DNA of 35,538 nt from an uncultured Clostridia bacterium (lineage in GTDB: Bacteria > Bacillota > Clostridia > Oscillospirales > Acutalibacteraceae). The position numbers were made by a program, and so were the translations under genes. Below, in pieces: positions 22,917 through 31,124 of the stretch; position 1 is the stretch's first letter, and every line of letters starts with the position of its first letter. The notes beneath the pieces were generated by a model. The model had not been told where the DNA came from, searched no databases, and saw only the letters and a list, made by a program, of their open reading frames with translations. Where the stretch lies: positions 1-35,538 of the forward strand of contig CAMMAZ010000026.1 of the NCBI GenBank assembly GCA_946493765.1. Direction: 5' to 3'.

Positions 22917-23408
22917 TTGGATAATATCATTTTGATTGGTATGCCGGGCTGCGGCAAAAGCACCTGCGGTGTTTTGGCTGCAAAACAGCTGTGCAAATCC
23001 TTTATTGACACCGATCTGCTGATTCAGGAACATGAGCATTTGAAATTGCAGGATATTATCAATCAAAAAGGCAGCGAGCATTTTGCGCACTGTGAGGAAG
23101 AGATCATCACCGGACTGTATGCCAAAAATTGCGTGATCGCAACGGGCGGCAGCGTCGTTTATTCCAAAGCCGCCATGCGGCATTTAAAATCCATCGGCAC
23201 CGTCATTTATCTGAAAATCAGCTATAAGAGCATGAAAAACCGGATCCGCAATCCGAAAACGCGCGGCATTTTATTGAAAGACGGGGAAACGCTGCGGGAT
23301 ATGTATGAAGAACGCCGCGCGCTGTACGAGCAGTATGCCGATATTACCATCGAATGCGACCGCAACACCATCGCCGCAACGGTGGAAGCGATCATCGACC
23401 GGATATAA
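22917..23408 (+). CDS. aroK: Shikimate kinase
   Basis: The preferred start is TTG 22917 with GGGAGAG upstream; the frame continues to an earlier TTG at 22893 that would place coding over the RBS. The 163-aa product has the P-loop LIGMPGCGKST, the shikimate-binding Asp in FIDTDLLIQEHEH, the Gly-rich Walker-B-like VIATGGSVVYSKAAM, a lid KTRGILLKDGETLRDMYEERRALYEQYADITIECD, and EAI near the end. It phosphorylates shikimate at the 3-OH in aromatic amino-acid synthesis. No other aro gene is near. It is co-transcribed with the fusion gene downstream (21-bp gap). Confidence 0.9.
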   Translation: MDNIILIGMPGCGKSTCGVLAAKQLCKSFIDTDLLIQEHEHLKLQDIINQKGSEHFAHCEEEIITGLYAKNCVIATGGSVVYSKAAMRHLKSIGTVIYLKISYKSMKNRIRNPKTRGILLKDGETLRDMYEERRALYEQYADITIECDRNTIAATVEAIIDRI

Positions 23409-23429
23409 CATCCAAAGGAGGCACGCGGG

Positions 23430-24707
23430 ATGCTGGGACTTTTGCGGCAAACGGTCGTTTTGTGCGATCACCAGAAAGCATGGGAGGAAAGCGCGGTCAA
23501 AACGATCCAAAAATTACAGAAAATATTCGGCGGCGCTGCCGCTGCGATTCAGCATGTCGGCAGCACCGCGATTTCGTCTATCAAGGCAAAACCGATCATT
23601 GATATTGCGGTGGCGGTCAAAGATTTTGGCGCGGTCTTTCCGCTTTTGCCCGCGCTGGAAGCGCAGGGCTTTGTGCTGCGCCGGAATCCTGCGGATCCAA
23701 ATCCGCAGGAAATGCTGCTGGTTTGCGGTGATTTTGAAAAGGATACCCGCACACATCATATCCATATCGTTTTGGAAAACAGCCGGCAGTGGATCGATTA
23801 CATCAATTTCAGGGATTATTTGAATGCAAACAGCTATGCCGCCCGGCAATATGAAGCCTTGAAAATGAAACTTGCGGCACAATATCCGCAGGATCGCAAA
23901 GCTTATACCAACGGCAAAGCCCACCTGATCGCAGCACTTTTAAGGCGTGCGTTTTCCTGGCGCTATCTGAACAAAACCGTTACCGTTCAAATCGACCGGC
24001 CGGCCGGCAGCGCGCATCCTGTTTACAAGGACATGATCTATCCGATTCCCTATGGATATGTGCAGGACGTCACTGGCGGGGATGGGCAGCCGCAGGATGC
24101 TTATGTTTTGGGCATGCAGGATCATGCTTCCAGTTTTACCGGCGTTGTTACCGCAATCATTTACCGGTCGGACGATGTGGAAGACAAATGGGTGGTCGCA
24201 CCGGAAACGGCTGTGTTTCATCAGGCGCAGATTGCACAGGCGGTTGCTTTTACGGAACGCTATTTTCAAACGGAACTTTATTGCGCGCATGAACGTTCCT
24301 GCGGCGCCGTTGTTTACCGCATTGAAAAGCATGAGATCCAGTATCTTTTAGTGTTCCAGACCGAATCGAAAACCTGGAGTTTTCCCAAAGGGCATATGGA
24401 ACCGAATGAGACGGAAGAACAAACCGCTTTTCGGGAAGTGTTGGAAGAAACAGGCTGTGCGTTTGTCAAAACCGGCGATTTTCGGGAATCTATCCGTTAT
24501 CCGATCGGTGGCGGCAGAGAAAAAACAGTCATCTTTTTTGTTGGCCAAATCAGCGGCGATCTGCAACCGCGGCCAACAGAAATCGACGCTTCCCGGTTTT
24601 GCAGCAAAGAAAAAGCGCTTTCGCTGTTACCGCCCGACCGCGGCTATCAAAAGCTGCTCGATCGCGCGCAAGCGGTCATCCTTCAAATCGAAAACATGCA
24701 GGAATAA
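23430..24707 (+). CDS. Three-domain fusion: GrpB-like, inorganic pyrophosphatase-like, Nudix
   Basis: AAAGGAGG precedes the ATG; the product is 425 aa. Residues 1-172 match the GrpB/UPF0157 nucleotidyltransferase-like family (QHVGSTAISSIKAKPIIDIAVAV, 41-63). Residues about 178-285 match class I-like pyrophosphatase domains of Firmicutes (YPIPYGYVQDVTGGDGQPQDAYVLG, 204-228, and DKWVVAPE), keeping Asp218 and Asp223 of the D-x4-D-type centre. Residues 287-425 are a Nudix hydrolase with box G321-x5-E327-x7-REVLEETG (to 342). A Nudix reaction releases pyrophosphate or phosphate that the middle domain might hydrolyse; this is inference. The stop codon lies in the stem of the terminator that follows. 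Confidence 0.88.
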   Translation: MLGLLRQTVVLCDHQKAWEESAVKTIQKLQKIFGGAAAAIQHVGSTAISSIKAKPIIDIAVAVKDFGAVFPLLPALEAQGFVLRRNPADPNPQEMLLVCGDFEKDTRTHHIHIVLENSRQWIDYINFRDYLNANSYAARQYEALKMKLAAQYPQDRKAYTNGKAHLIAALLRRAFSWRYLNKTVTVQIDRPAGSAHPVYKDMIYPIPYGYVQDVTGGDGQPQDAYVLGMQDHASSFTGVVTAIIYRSDDVEDKWVVAPETAVFHQAQIAQAVAFTERYFQTELYCAHERSCGAVVYRIEKHEIQYLLVFQTESKTWSFPKGHMEPNETEEQTAFREVLEETGCAFVKTGDFRESIRYPIGGGREKTVIFFVGQISGDLQPRPTEIDASRFCSKEKALSLLPPDRGYQKLLDRAQAVILQIENMQE

Positions 24708-24733
24708 AGAAAAAACTTTATTCCTGTTTTTTT
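24699..24733 (+). terminator. Intrinsic terminator after the fusion gene
   Basis: A perfect 11-bp stem, CAGGAATAAAG/CTTTATTCCTG, has an A-rich loop and is followed by TTTTTTT. Its left arm includes the stop codon of the gene. Confidence 0.9.
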
Positions 24734-24804
24734 ATTCGTAACAGCTTTGGCTGTCCGCTTATCAAACCAGACCCAGCGAAACTTTGGTTCTCTTTGAATA
24801 AATC

Positions 24805-24833
24805 TTGATAAACGAGCTGAAAGGATGTATAAT
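24805..24833 (+). promoter_or_regulatory. Promoter of the PLC-luxS-recD2-comFC run
   Basis: The -35 is TTGATA (24805-24810) and the -10 is TATAAT (24828-24833), with a 17-bp spacer, about 31 bp before the start at 24865. Confidence 0.8.
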
Positions 24834-24864
24834 AATTTTATCTTTGTTCGAAAGGTGACTTTGC

Positions 24865-25833
24865 ATGCCGGCGTTGATCACACATTATTTGCAGGCTGAT
24901 GCCGTTTTGGACCACTTGAAAAAACAGAAAGAATTTGAAATCGATGCAAAAGCTTTTTTGCTGGGTGCACAGGGCCCGGACTTTTTGTTTTTTGACCGTG
25001 CGCTGCCGCTGATCCAGCCCGGAAAATCGCTTCGCAATGCCGGCACGCTGCTGCACCAAACAAAACCGGACGATCTGTTTTCCTATTTTGCAGCTTTTCT
25101 GCAAAAAAACGAAAACGACCGATCACCCGCGTTTTCCTACACACTCGGCTTTCTTTGCCACTATGCGCTGGATCGCACCGCGCATCCTTTTGTTTACTGG
25201 GCGCAGGACACGCTGATCCGACAGAAAAAAATCAAATACAATCCGAGCATTGTGCACACCCAGATCGAAAACAGCATCGACATTATTTTGCTGCTAGAGA
25301 AAACCGGCGTCGCCGCCAACCGATTCGATATGTCCGGCTGTGTGACAAACGCTGTGTATATTTTAAGCCCGGTTTCTAAAATGCTGGATTTTGTCATTCA
25401 TCAATGCGACCCGGCTTCCATCGCCACACCGAAAAAGGTGAACCGCGCTTTTTGCGACATGTTTTTTCTGCACAAGGCCGCAAAAGACCGATTCGGAATC
25501 AAGCATGCGTTGATTCGCGGATTGGAAATCTTGGTTTTTCAGCCGCCGTTTGTCTCCACATTTGTTCGTGCAAAACAGGAAGATGCCCGATTTGACTACA
25601 CAAACAGCTCCCATGCCGCATGGTATAATGTTTATGACCCCGACCAAAAGCCGCGCACCGAAACCTTTCTGGAATTGTTCGACCGTTCGGTGGAGGACGC
25701 GTTGGGGCTGATTCATGGTTTTTGCGCGCAAAAAGAGCAAAAACAGTTGCAGTTTACCGGGAATTTAAGTTTTAAAACCGGCCTTGTCTGGGAAACCGCA
25801 ATGCATCCGAATGCCGGGAAAGGGAACAGGTGA
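24865..25833 (+). CDS. Zinc-dependent phospholipase C family protein
   Basis: The 322-aa product opens PALITHYLQADAV and has the family's spaced histidine/aspartate segments: FLLGAQGPDFLFFDRALP, YTLGFLCHYALDRTAHPFVYWAQ and IVHTQIENSIDIILL. These residues bind zinc in Bacillus cereus-type phospholipase C. Unlike the secreted enzyme it has no signal peptide, so it belongs to the intracellular clostridial branch of unknown substrate. It heads the luxS run, 4 bp before luxS. Confidence 0.85.
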   Translation: MPALITHYLQADAVLDHLKKQKEFEIDAKAFLLGAQGPDFLFFDRALPLIQPGKSLRNAGTLLHQTKPDDLFSYFAAFLQKNENDRSPAFSYTLGFLCHYALDRTAHPFVYWAQDTLIRQKKIKYNPSIVHTQIENSIDIILLLEKTGVAANRFDMSGCVTNAVYILSPVSKMLDFVIHQCDPASIATPKKVNRAFCDMFFLHKAAKDRFGIKHALIRGLEILVFQPPFVSTFVRAKQEDARFDYTNSSHAAWYNVYDPDQKPRTETFLELFDRSVEDALGLIHGFCAQKEQKQLQFTGNLSFKTGLVWETAMHPNAGKGNR

Positions 25834-25837
25834 TAAA

Positions 25838-26290
25838 ATGGAAAGAATCGCAAGTTTTTGCGTGGATCATGAAAAATTGCAAAAGGGGATTTATATTTCC
25901 CGGATCGATGGGGATATCGTGACCTATGATATCCGCATGAAAAAGCCGAACGCCGAACCGGTGATGGACAATGCGCCGATCCACACCATTGAGCACTTAT
26001 TTGCAACCTATGCGCGCAACAGCGCCGAAAAGGAACATGTCATCTATTTCGGACCGATGGGCTGCCGCACCGGCTTTTATTTCCTGTGCCGGGACCTGCC
26101 GCATGAAAGGGCGCTGACGCTCATGAAAAACGCATTTTTGTTTATCGCGCAGTATGAAGGGGAGATTCCCGGAACGACCGCCAAAGAATGCGGCAATTAT
26201 AAAGATCACGATCTTGCCGGCGCCAAAATGCTGGCGGCAACGTTTTATCCGGTGATTCAAAACTGGACCGCGGACGATCTTTCCTATTAA
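25838..26290 (+). CDS. luxS: S-ribosylhomocysteine lyase
   Basis: The 150-aa product begins MERIASFCVDHEKLQKGIYISR. The metal site is complete: His49 and His53 in HTIEHLFATYARN, and Cys118 in TAKECGNYKDHDL. Catalytic Cys76 is in YFGPMGCRTGFY, and Glu52 is present. It cleaves S-ribosylhomocysteine to homocysteine and DPD, the precursor of autoinducer 2, within the activated methyl cycle. No mtnN (pfs) gene is next to it. AGGTGATAAA precedes the ATG. Confidence 0.96.
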   Translation: MERIASFCVDHEKLQKGIYISRIDGDIVTYDIRMKKPNAEPVMDNAPIHTIEHLFATYARNSAEKEHVIYFGPMGCRTGFYFLCRDLPHERALTLMKNAFLFIAQYEGEIPGTTAKECGNYKDHDLAGAKMLAATFYPVIQNWTADDLSY

Positions 26291-26328
26291 CATTCCATCC
26301 TGTCCGTTCATATGATAAGGTATAGAAT

Positions 26329-26676
26329 ATGAACGGGGTGAATGTTGTGGAAGTTGTTCTGTGTCTGGTTGCAGTCGTCTTATCGCTGGTGGGTCTTACC
26401 ACCATCATCAAAGGCATTTCGTTTGCTGTTTTTAAATCCAACCGGAAACAATCCTTTTATCATCTGATCCGGCTGGATGAAAACGACGCCGACATCGCGC
26501 TGCAGGATGCGGCCGCGCAATTGAATTATCAGGGTGTGATCAATCGGAAAGCTGTGATTGCAGTAGACATGGGAATGACGCAGCCCATGCGCAAAATCTG
26601 CAAATCGATCTGCAACGATATGAATATACCGCTTTGCAAGCCGGAGGAGCTTATCACGATATTAAAGGAAAAATAA
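26329..26676 (+). CDS. Unrecognised small single-pass membrane protein
   Basis: The frame from ATG 26329 encodes 115 aa; a GTG at 26347 with GGGGTG upstream is an equally good start. A single membrane segment (VVEVVLCLVAVVLSLVGLTTIIKGISFAVF) is followed by a soluble 80-residue region with a regular alpha/beta pattern (LIRLDENDADIALQDAAAQLNYQGVINRKAVIAVDMGMTQPMRKICKSICNDMNIPLCKPEELITILK). The end looks like a small Rossmann-like or STAS-like fold. I do not recognise a named family. It lies between luxS and recD2, 4 bp before recD2. Confidence 0.7.
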   Translation: MNGVNVVEVVLCLVAVVLSLVGLTTIIKGISFAVFKSNRKQSFYHLIRLDENDADIALQDAAAQLNYQGVINRKAVIAVDMGMTQPMRKICKSICNDMNIPLCKPEELITILKEK

Positions 26677-26680
26677 AAAA

Positions 26681-28903
26681 ATGAGTCAAACAGAAGCTGA
26701 AATCTTAAAAGGAACCGTTGAAAGCATTACATACCGAAACGATGAAAACGGCTATTGTGTTTTCGAGCTTTCCGCCAACGGAGAGCTGGTCACGGCAGTC
26801 GGGATCATGCCGTTTATCCATGCAGGCGAACAGGTGGTTTTGCAAGGCGCATATACCGTGCACCCCACCTATGGGCCGCAGTTTAAAGTTGAACAATGTG
26901 AACGCAGCCTGCCCGCAACTTCGGCGGCGGTGCTGCGCTATCTTGCATCCGGCGCGGTCAGAGGAATCGGTCCTGTGACCGCGCAGCATATCGTTGAACG
27001 GTTTGGGGACGATGCTTTGAAAATCATCGAAACGCAGCCGGAACGGTTATCGGAAATCAAAGGAATTTCCATGTCCAAGGCTATGAAGATTTCCGAGGAT
27101 TTTATGCGCCAGTTCGGGGTGCGCGAGGTGATGCTCAAATTATCGGAATTGCAGATCACCGCATCCGAAGCGCTGCGCATTTATAAAAAACTGGGCGCTA
27201 CGAGCGTGGAAAAAATTTCGGAAAACCCTTACCGGCTTTGCAGCGAAGGCATCGGATTTGGCTTTGAACGCGCAGATGAGATCGCAAAGCATCTGCAAAA
27301 CAGCGTGCCGCTGCAATACCGGATCAAAGCCGGGATCGAATATGTGCTGCGGCATAACCTGCGCAACGGGCACACCTGCCTGCCGGCGGACAAGCTTTGT
27401 CAAACCGCGGCGATGCTGCTGCAGGTCGAACCGGAAGAAACGATGCGGGTGCTGCATGATATGCAGGCAAACGGCGACGTTACCGCCGCTACTTTGCACG
27501 ATGCGCAGTTTATTTTCCTGCCGTTTATGTATAAAGCCGAGCGCAACTGCGCCAACCGTATCGCGTTGATGCTGCAGGTACCGCCGGCAGAGATACCGAT
27601 TCATAAAAACAGGCTGTCCCAATTTGAAAACGATAACGGGATTTTATATGACGGGCGGCAGCGGGAAGCGATCGGCAGCGCATTATCCAAAGGCATTTTA
27701 GTGCTGACCGGCGGACCGGGCACCGGCAAAACAACGACCTTGAACGCCATCATTTCTCTTTTGGAGGAAGCAGGCTGCAACATCGCGCTGGCCGCGCCGA
27801 CCGGCCGCGCCGCAAAACGGATGAGCGAGCTGACCGGGCGGGAAGCCCAGACGCTTCACCGTCTTTTGGAGGTTGAATGGGGAGACGACGACCGTCAGCA
27901 ATTCAAACGCAATGAAGACAATCCGCTGGAAAACGACGTGATCGTGGTGGACGAGTTGTCGATGATCGACGTCCAGCTGTTCGATGCGCTGCTGCGCGCT
28001 ATGACGGTGCATTGCCGGCTGATTCTGGTGGGCGACGTCGACCAGCTGCCCAGTGTTGGCGCGGGCAATGTGTTAAATGATTTGATCGCGTCGGACGTGG
28101 TGCCGGTGGTGCGTCTGGAACGCATTTTCCGCCAATCGGACGACAGCCTGATCGTGACCAATGCGCACCGCGTCATCCAGGGTGAAATGCCGGAGATCAA
28201 CAACAAAAGCCGTGACTTTTTTGTGATCGAAAAACGCTCGGCAGCGGCTGCCGCCGAGCTTGTCGGGGAATTATACTGCCAACGTCTTTCCAAGGCCTAC
28301 GGTTTCTCGCCGCTGTCCAACATTCAGGTGCTGTGTCCCTCCCGCAAACGCACATCCGGTTCCGTCAACTTAAATAACCTGCTGCAAGCGCAGATCAATC
28401 CGCCGGACAAACACCGCCGTGAAGTGCGGCGAAACGGGTTTATCATGCGTGAGGGCGACAAAGTGATGCAGATCCGCAACAATTATGACATCTACTGGCA
28501 AAAGGACGACGGCACCGACGGCACCGGCGTTTTCAACGGCGATATCGGCCTGCTTTTACAGGTCGACAATGTAAACAGCTGTGTGAAGGTCAAGTTTGAC
28601 GATAAGGTTGCGACCTACACCGGTGAGGAGATCGACGATCTCGAACTTTCCTATGCCGTCACGGTGCACAAAAGCCAGGGCAATGAATTCGACTGCGTGA
28701 TCCTGCCGGTCACCGATGTTCCCCCACCATTGTGTTACCGCAATCTTTTATATACCGCAATCACAAGAGCGAAAAAAATGCTCGTTTTGATCGGCACGCA
28801 GAACGATATTCGCCGCATGGTGGAAAACAATAAAAAAAGCCGGCGGTACACCGCATTCAGCGATTTTTTAAGCGCCGCCGTGCAGCCCGGGGTGAGCTTT
28901 TAA
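26681..28903 (+). CDS. recD2: RecD2-type ATP-dependent DNA helicase
   Basis: The 740-aa product is the long RecD/TraA-family helicase that occurs without RecBC. The first 80 residues form an N-terminal OB-like domain (GTVESITYRNDENGYCVFEL), then HhH repeats (VRGIGPVTAQHIVERFGD, IKGISMSKAMKISEDF). The helicase core has Walker A GGPGTGKTTT (344-353), Walker B DELSMIDVQLFD, GDVDQLPSVGAGNVLNDLI, and the C-terminal SF1B motifs YAVTVHKSQGNEFDCVILPV and NLLYTAITRAKKMLVLIG. It unwinds DNA 5' to 3' and is linked to mismatch and replication-fork repair in Bacillus. It is immediately followed by comFC with no gap. Confidence 0.95.
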   Translation: MSQTEAEILKGTVESITYRNDENGYCVFELSANGELVTAVGIMPFIHAGEQVVLQGAYTVHPTYGPQFKVEQCERSLPATSAAVLRYLASGAVRGIGPVTAQHIVERFGDDALKIIETQPERLSEIKGISMSKAMKISEDFMRQFGVREVMLKLSELQITASEALRIYKKLGATSVEKISENPYRLCSEGIGFGFERADEIAKHLQNSVPLQYRIKAGIEYVLRHNLRNGHTCLPADKLCQTAAMLLQVEPEETMRVLHDMQANGDVTAATLHDAQFIFLPFMYKAERNCANRIALMLQVPPAEIPIHKNRLSQFENDNGILYDGRQREAIGSALSKGILVLTGGPGTGKTTTLNAIISLLEEAGCNIALAAPTGRAAKRMSELTGREAQTLHRLLEVEWGDDDRQQFKRNEDNPLENDVIVVDELSMIDVQLFDALLRAMTVHCRLILVGDVDQLPSVGAGNVLNDLIASDVVPVVRLERIFRQSDDSLIVTNAHRVIQGEMPEINNKSRDFFVIEKRSAAAAAELVGELYCQRLSKAYGFSPLSNIQVLCPSRKRTSGSVNLNNLLQAQINPPDKHRREVRRNGFIMREGDKVMQIRNNYDIYWQKDDGTDGTGVFNGDIGLLLQVDNVNSCVKVKFDDKVATYTGEEIDDLELSYAVTVHKSQGNEFDCVILPVTDVPPPLCYRNLLYTAITRAKKMLVLIGTQNDIRRMVENNKKSRRYTAFSDFLSAAVQPGVSF

Positions 28904-29617
28904 GTGACGTTGCAAAGACTGAAATTTTATCTTCTGCACAGCTTTTTCCCACACCGCTGCTGTGCCTGCGGGAGAATTTTTGATGAAGCCCGTTTGTTTT
29001 GCAGCGACTGCATCAAAGAAATCCGACCGCTAAAAGGCGATCTTTGCAAAGTGTGCTTGAACGATAGAGCGCTTTGCACCTGCAAAAAACATCCGAAATG
29101 GTACCGGCAGTCCACCGCGCCCTTCGTTTATGATGGTGCGATCCGCGGCGCGCTGCTGCGGTTCAAACGTTATGGCGACGATGCCTTTGGCACCTTCGCC
29201 GCACAGCATATGGCGCAGGCGATGGAAAAATCTTTTCAAAGCCTCTCGTTTGATGTGATCATACCGGTGCCGATGCACCGTTCAAAACGCCGGAAGGTGG
29301 GATTCAATCACAGCGAACTGCTCGCACAAAAGCTTTCCGAGATCACCGGCGTGCCGGTGGACACAAAGACGCTGACGCAATGCAAGAAAGCCAAACCGCA
29401 GCACAATCTTGCCTTCTCGGAGCGTAAGGAGAATATCAATGGCATTTACCGGGCAAAACCCTTGCCCGAACCGCTGACCGTTTTGCTGGTGGATGACATT
29501 ATCACCACCGGGTTCACCTTGAGCGAATGTGCAAAACAGCTGCGTTTTTCCGGCGCAAAGGCGGTTTACACCGTCGGCGTTGCCAAAAACAGCGGTCGAA
29601 AACAACCCAAAGAATAA
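28904..29617 (+). CDS. comFC: ComF family protein (phosphoribosyltransferase-like)
   Basis: GTG 28904 follows the recD2 TAA directly, with GGGGTGAGC upstream; the product is 237 aa. The N-terminus holds paired cysteines (HRCCACGRIF, CSDCIKEI, CKVCLND, CTCKKH) that would bind zinc. The rest is a PRTase-like domain: FDVIIPVPMHRSKRRKVGFNHSELLAQKLSEI and the PRPP loop VLLVDDIITTGFTLSECA. In Bacillus and Helicobacter ComFC works with ComFA or other helicases in DNA uptake during transformation. No comFA is present here, and the adjacent helicase is RecD2, so a link to DNA repair or uptake is only suggested by position. Confidence 0.9.
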   Translation: MTLQRLKFYLLHSFFPHRCCACGRIFDEARLFCSDCIKEIRPLKGDLCKVCLNDRALCTCKKHPKWYRQSTAPFVYDGAIRGALLRFKRYGDDAFGTFAAQHMAQAMEKSFQSLSFDVIIPVPMHRSKRRKVGFNHSELLAQKLSEITGVPVDTKTLTQCKKAKPQHNLAFSERKENINGIYRAKPLPEPLTVLLVDDIITTGFTLSECAKQLRFSGAKAVYTVGVAKNSGRKQPKE

Positions 29618-29663
29618 AAACGCTGGTCGGTGCCAACCGACTGATACGATGAAAATCGAAAAG

Positions 29664-29706
29664 AATCCCCGCGCCGGACAACAAAATGTCCGGCACGGGG
29701 ATTTTC
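29664..29706. terminator. Bidirectional terminator between comFC and yebC
   Basis: The stem AATCCCCG-(cg)-CCGGACA pairs with TGTCCGG-(ca)-CGGGGATT around an ACAAAA loop, followed by TTTTC on the plus strand and CTTTTC on the minus strand. Confidence 0.7.
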
Positions 29707-29721
29707 ATATGCGATGCGCTT

Positions 29722-30459
29722 TTATTCTTCTTCCGGCAGATTGTCGAGGTTGTGCCAGACGTTCTGCACGTCGTCGTTATCCTCTAACGCTTCCAGCAGC
29801 TTGCACATTTTGGTCATTGCTTCTTCGTCGGTGATGCTGGTGAAGGTCGAAGGATAATATTCCGGCTCAGCGGACTCCACCGTGTAGCCTTTTTGCTCCA
29901 ATGCCTCACGCACTGCGCCGACATTATTGGGATCGGTGATGATCTCAAACACGCCGTCTGCCGCATTGAAGTCTTCCGCGCCGCATTCCAGCGCGTCCTC
30001 CATCGCCTTGTCTTCATCCATTCCCTCGGCGTCGATCATGATTAGCCCTCTGCGGGTGAACATAAACATAACCGATCCGGGCGTTCCCAGATTCCCGCCG
30101 AATTTATCAAAATAATGACGGATATCCCCCGCGGTGCGGTTGCGGTTATCCGACAGGCATTCCACGATCACCGCGACACCGGACGGACCATACCCCTCAT
30201 AAATGATCTCATCGTAATTGCTGGTATCCCCGTCGCCCGCCGCTTTTTTGATAATGCGTTCAATGTTGTCGTTGGGCACGTTTAAGGATTTTGCTTTGGC
30301 GATACAGTCTTTCAATTTGGAATTGACATTCGGGTCAGGGCCTCCCTGTTTGACGATCACCGACATTTCGCGGCCGATCTTGGTAAAAATCTTCGCTTTT
30401 GCCGCATCGTTGGCACCCTTTTTCCGTTTAATGTTGTTCCATTTTGAATGTCCGGACAT
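29722..30459 (-). CDS. yebC: YebC/PmpR-family protein
   Basis: The 245-aa product begins MSGHSKWNNIKRKKGANDAAKAKIFTKIGREM, the family signature, followed by GGPDPNVNSKLKDCIAKAKSLNVPNDNIERIIKKA, YEGYGPSGVAVIVECLSDNRNRTAGDIRHYFDKFGGNLGTPGSVMFMF, and the acidic C-terminus LLEALEDNDDVQNVWHNL. The long form (about 240 aa) is the ubiquitous type, classed as a DNA-binding regulator. Recent work on YebC-type proteins also implicates them in translation of proline stretches; which role applies here is not shown by the sequence. GAAAGGAATGG lies upstream of the ATG. Confidence 0.94.
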   Translation of the reverse strand: MSGHSKWNNIKRKKGANDAAKAKIFTKIGREMSVIVKQGGPDPNVNSKLKDCIAKAKSLNVPNDNIERIIKKAAGDGDTSNYDEIIYEGYGPSGVAVIVECLSDNRNRTAGDIRHYFDKFGGNLGTPGSVMFMFTRRGLIMIDAEGMDEDKAMEDALECGAEDFNAADGVFEIITDPNNVGAVREALEQKGYTVESAEPEYYPSTFTSITDEEAMTKMCKLLEALEDNDDVQNVWHNLDNLPEEE

Positions 30460-30530
30460 CTTGTTTTATCCATTCCTTTCTTAAAGTTTGGCAATACAGC
30501 CAGGCTGCAAACCTGCACTAAAACCATATC

Positions 30531-30559
30531 AGTTTAGCATATTTTTGCGCCAATTTCAA
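30531..30559 (-). promoter_or_regulatory. Promoter of yebC
   Basis: On the minus strand the -35 is TTGAAA (30554-30559) and the -10 is TAAACT (30531-30536), with a 17-bp spacer, about 70 bp before yebC. Confidence 0.6.
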
Positions 30560-30598
30560 CAACTTTTCGTTTTTTCCCGTCTTTTTTGAAAAAATAAC

Positions 30599-30627
30599 TT
30601 GAAAAACACCCATGATTCTGGTATAGT
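30599..30627 (+). promoter_or_regulatory. Promoter of the ACT-hom-aspartate kinase operon
   Basis: The -35 is TTGAAA (30599-30604) and the -10 is TATAGT (30622-30627), with a 17-bp spacer. Transcription should begin near 30634, which leaves only a short 5' UTR and decides the gene start downstream. Confidence 0.75.
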
Positions 30628-30668
30628 GTTTTTTGCAGGAAAACACAAGTGCTTGGGTGGTGGACAAT

Positions 30669-31106
30669 TTGGACACGTCAAATATGCTGCTGATCGATAA
30701 AAGCGTGCTGCCTGAAATCTTCACAAAGGTCATTCAGGTCAAACGGCTTTTGCAGTCCGGCGAAAAGGCTTCCACCGCTGACGCGTGCTTGGCTGCGGGT
30801 ATTTCCCGCAGCGCTTATTATAAATACAAGGATTCCGTTTTTGAATATGATGAAAACACCGGACGGATCTTGACCGTTCATGCCGTTTTGTGCGACCGGG
30901 CGGGTATTTTGTCCCGGTTCATGTCGGTTTTATATGAAAGCGGCGCCAATATTTTAACGGTCAATCAAAACATTCCCTCCAACGGCAACGCGACGGTGTC
31001 GGTTTCGTTTCGGATCGAAAAGATGTCGATCACGCCGCTGGAACTGACCCGCCGGCTCAAAGCTGTCGACGGTGTGAAATCCATTCAGCATATTGCAGGA
31101 GATTGA
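30669..31106 (+). CDS. UPF0735-type ACT-domain protein (PheB-like)
   Basis: The frame is open from 30633, but the predicted transcription start is near 30634. TTG 30669 (145 aa) with GGTGGTGG upstream is preferred; GTG 30660 is also possible. The N-terminal 60 residues are helical (DKSVLPEIFTKVIQVKRLLQSGEKASTADACLAAGISRSAYYKYKDSVF), with a small helix-turn-helix look. The C-terminal half is an ACT domain (LTVHAVLCDRAGILSRFMSVLYESGANILTVNQNIP). The protein sits first in the homoserine/aspartate kinase operon and probably senses an amino acid of this pathway. Direct DNA binding is inference. Confidence 0.85.
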   Translation: MDTSNMLLIDKSVLPEIFTKVIQVKRLLQSGEKASTADACLAAGISRSAYYKYKDSVFEYDENTGRILTVHAVLCDRAGILSRFMSVLYESGANILTVNQNIPSNGNATVSVSFRIEKMSITPLELTRRLKAVDGVKSIQHIAGD

Positions 31107-31124
31107 GAAAGGATGACTTTATAA

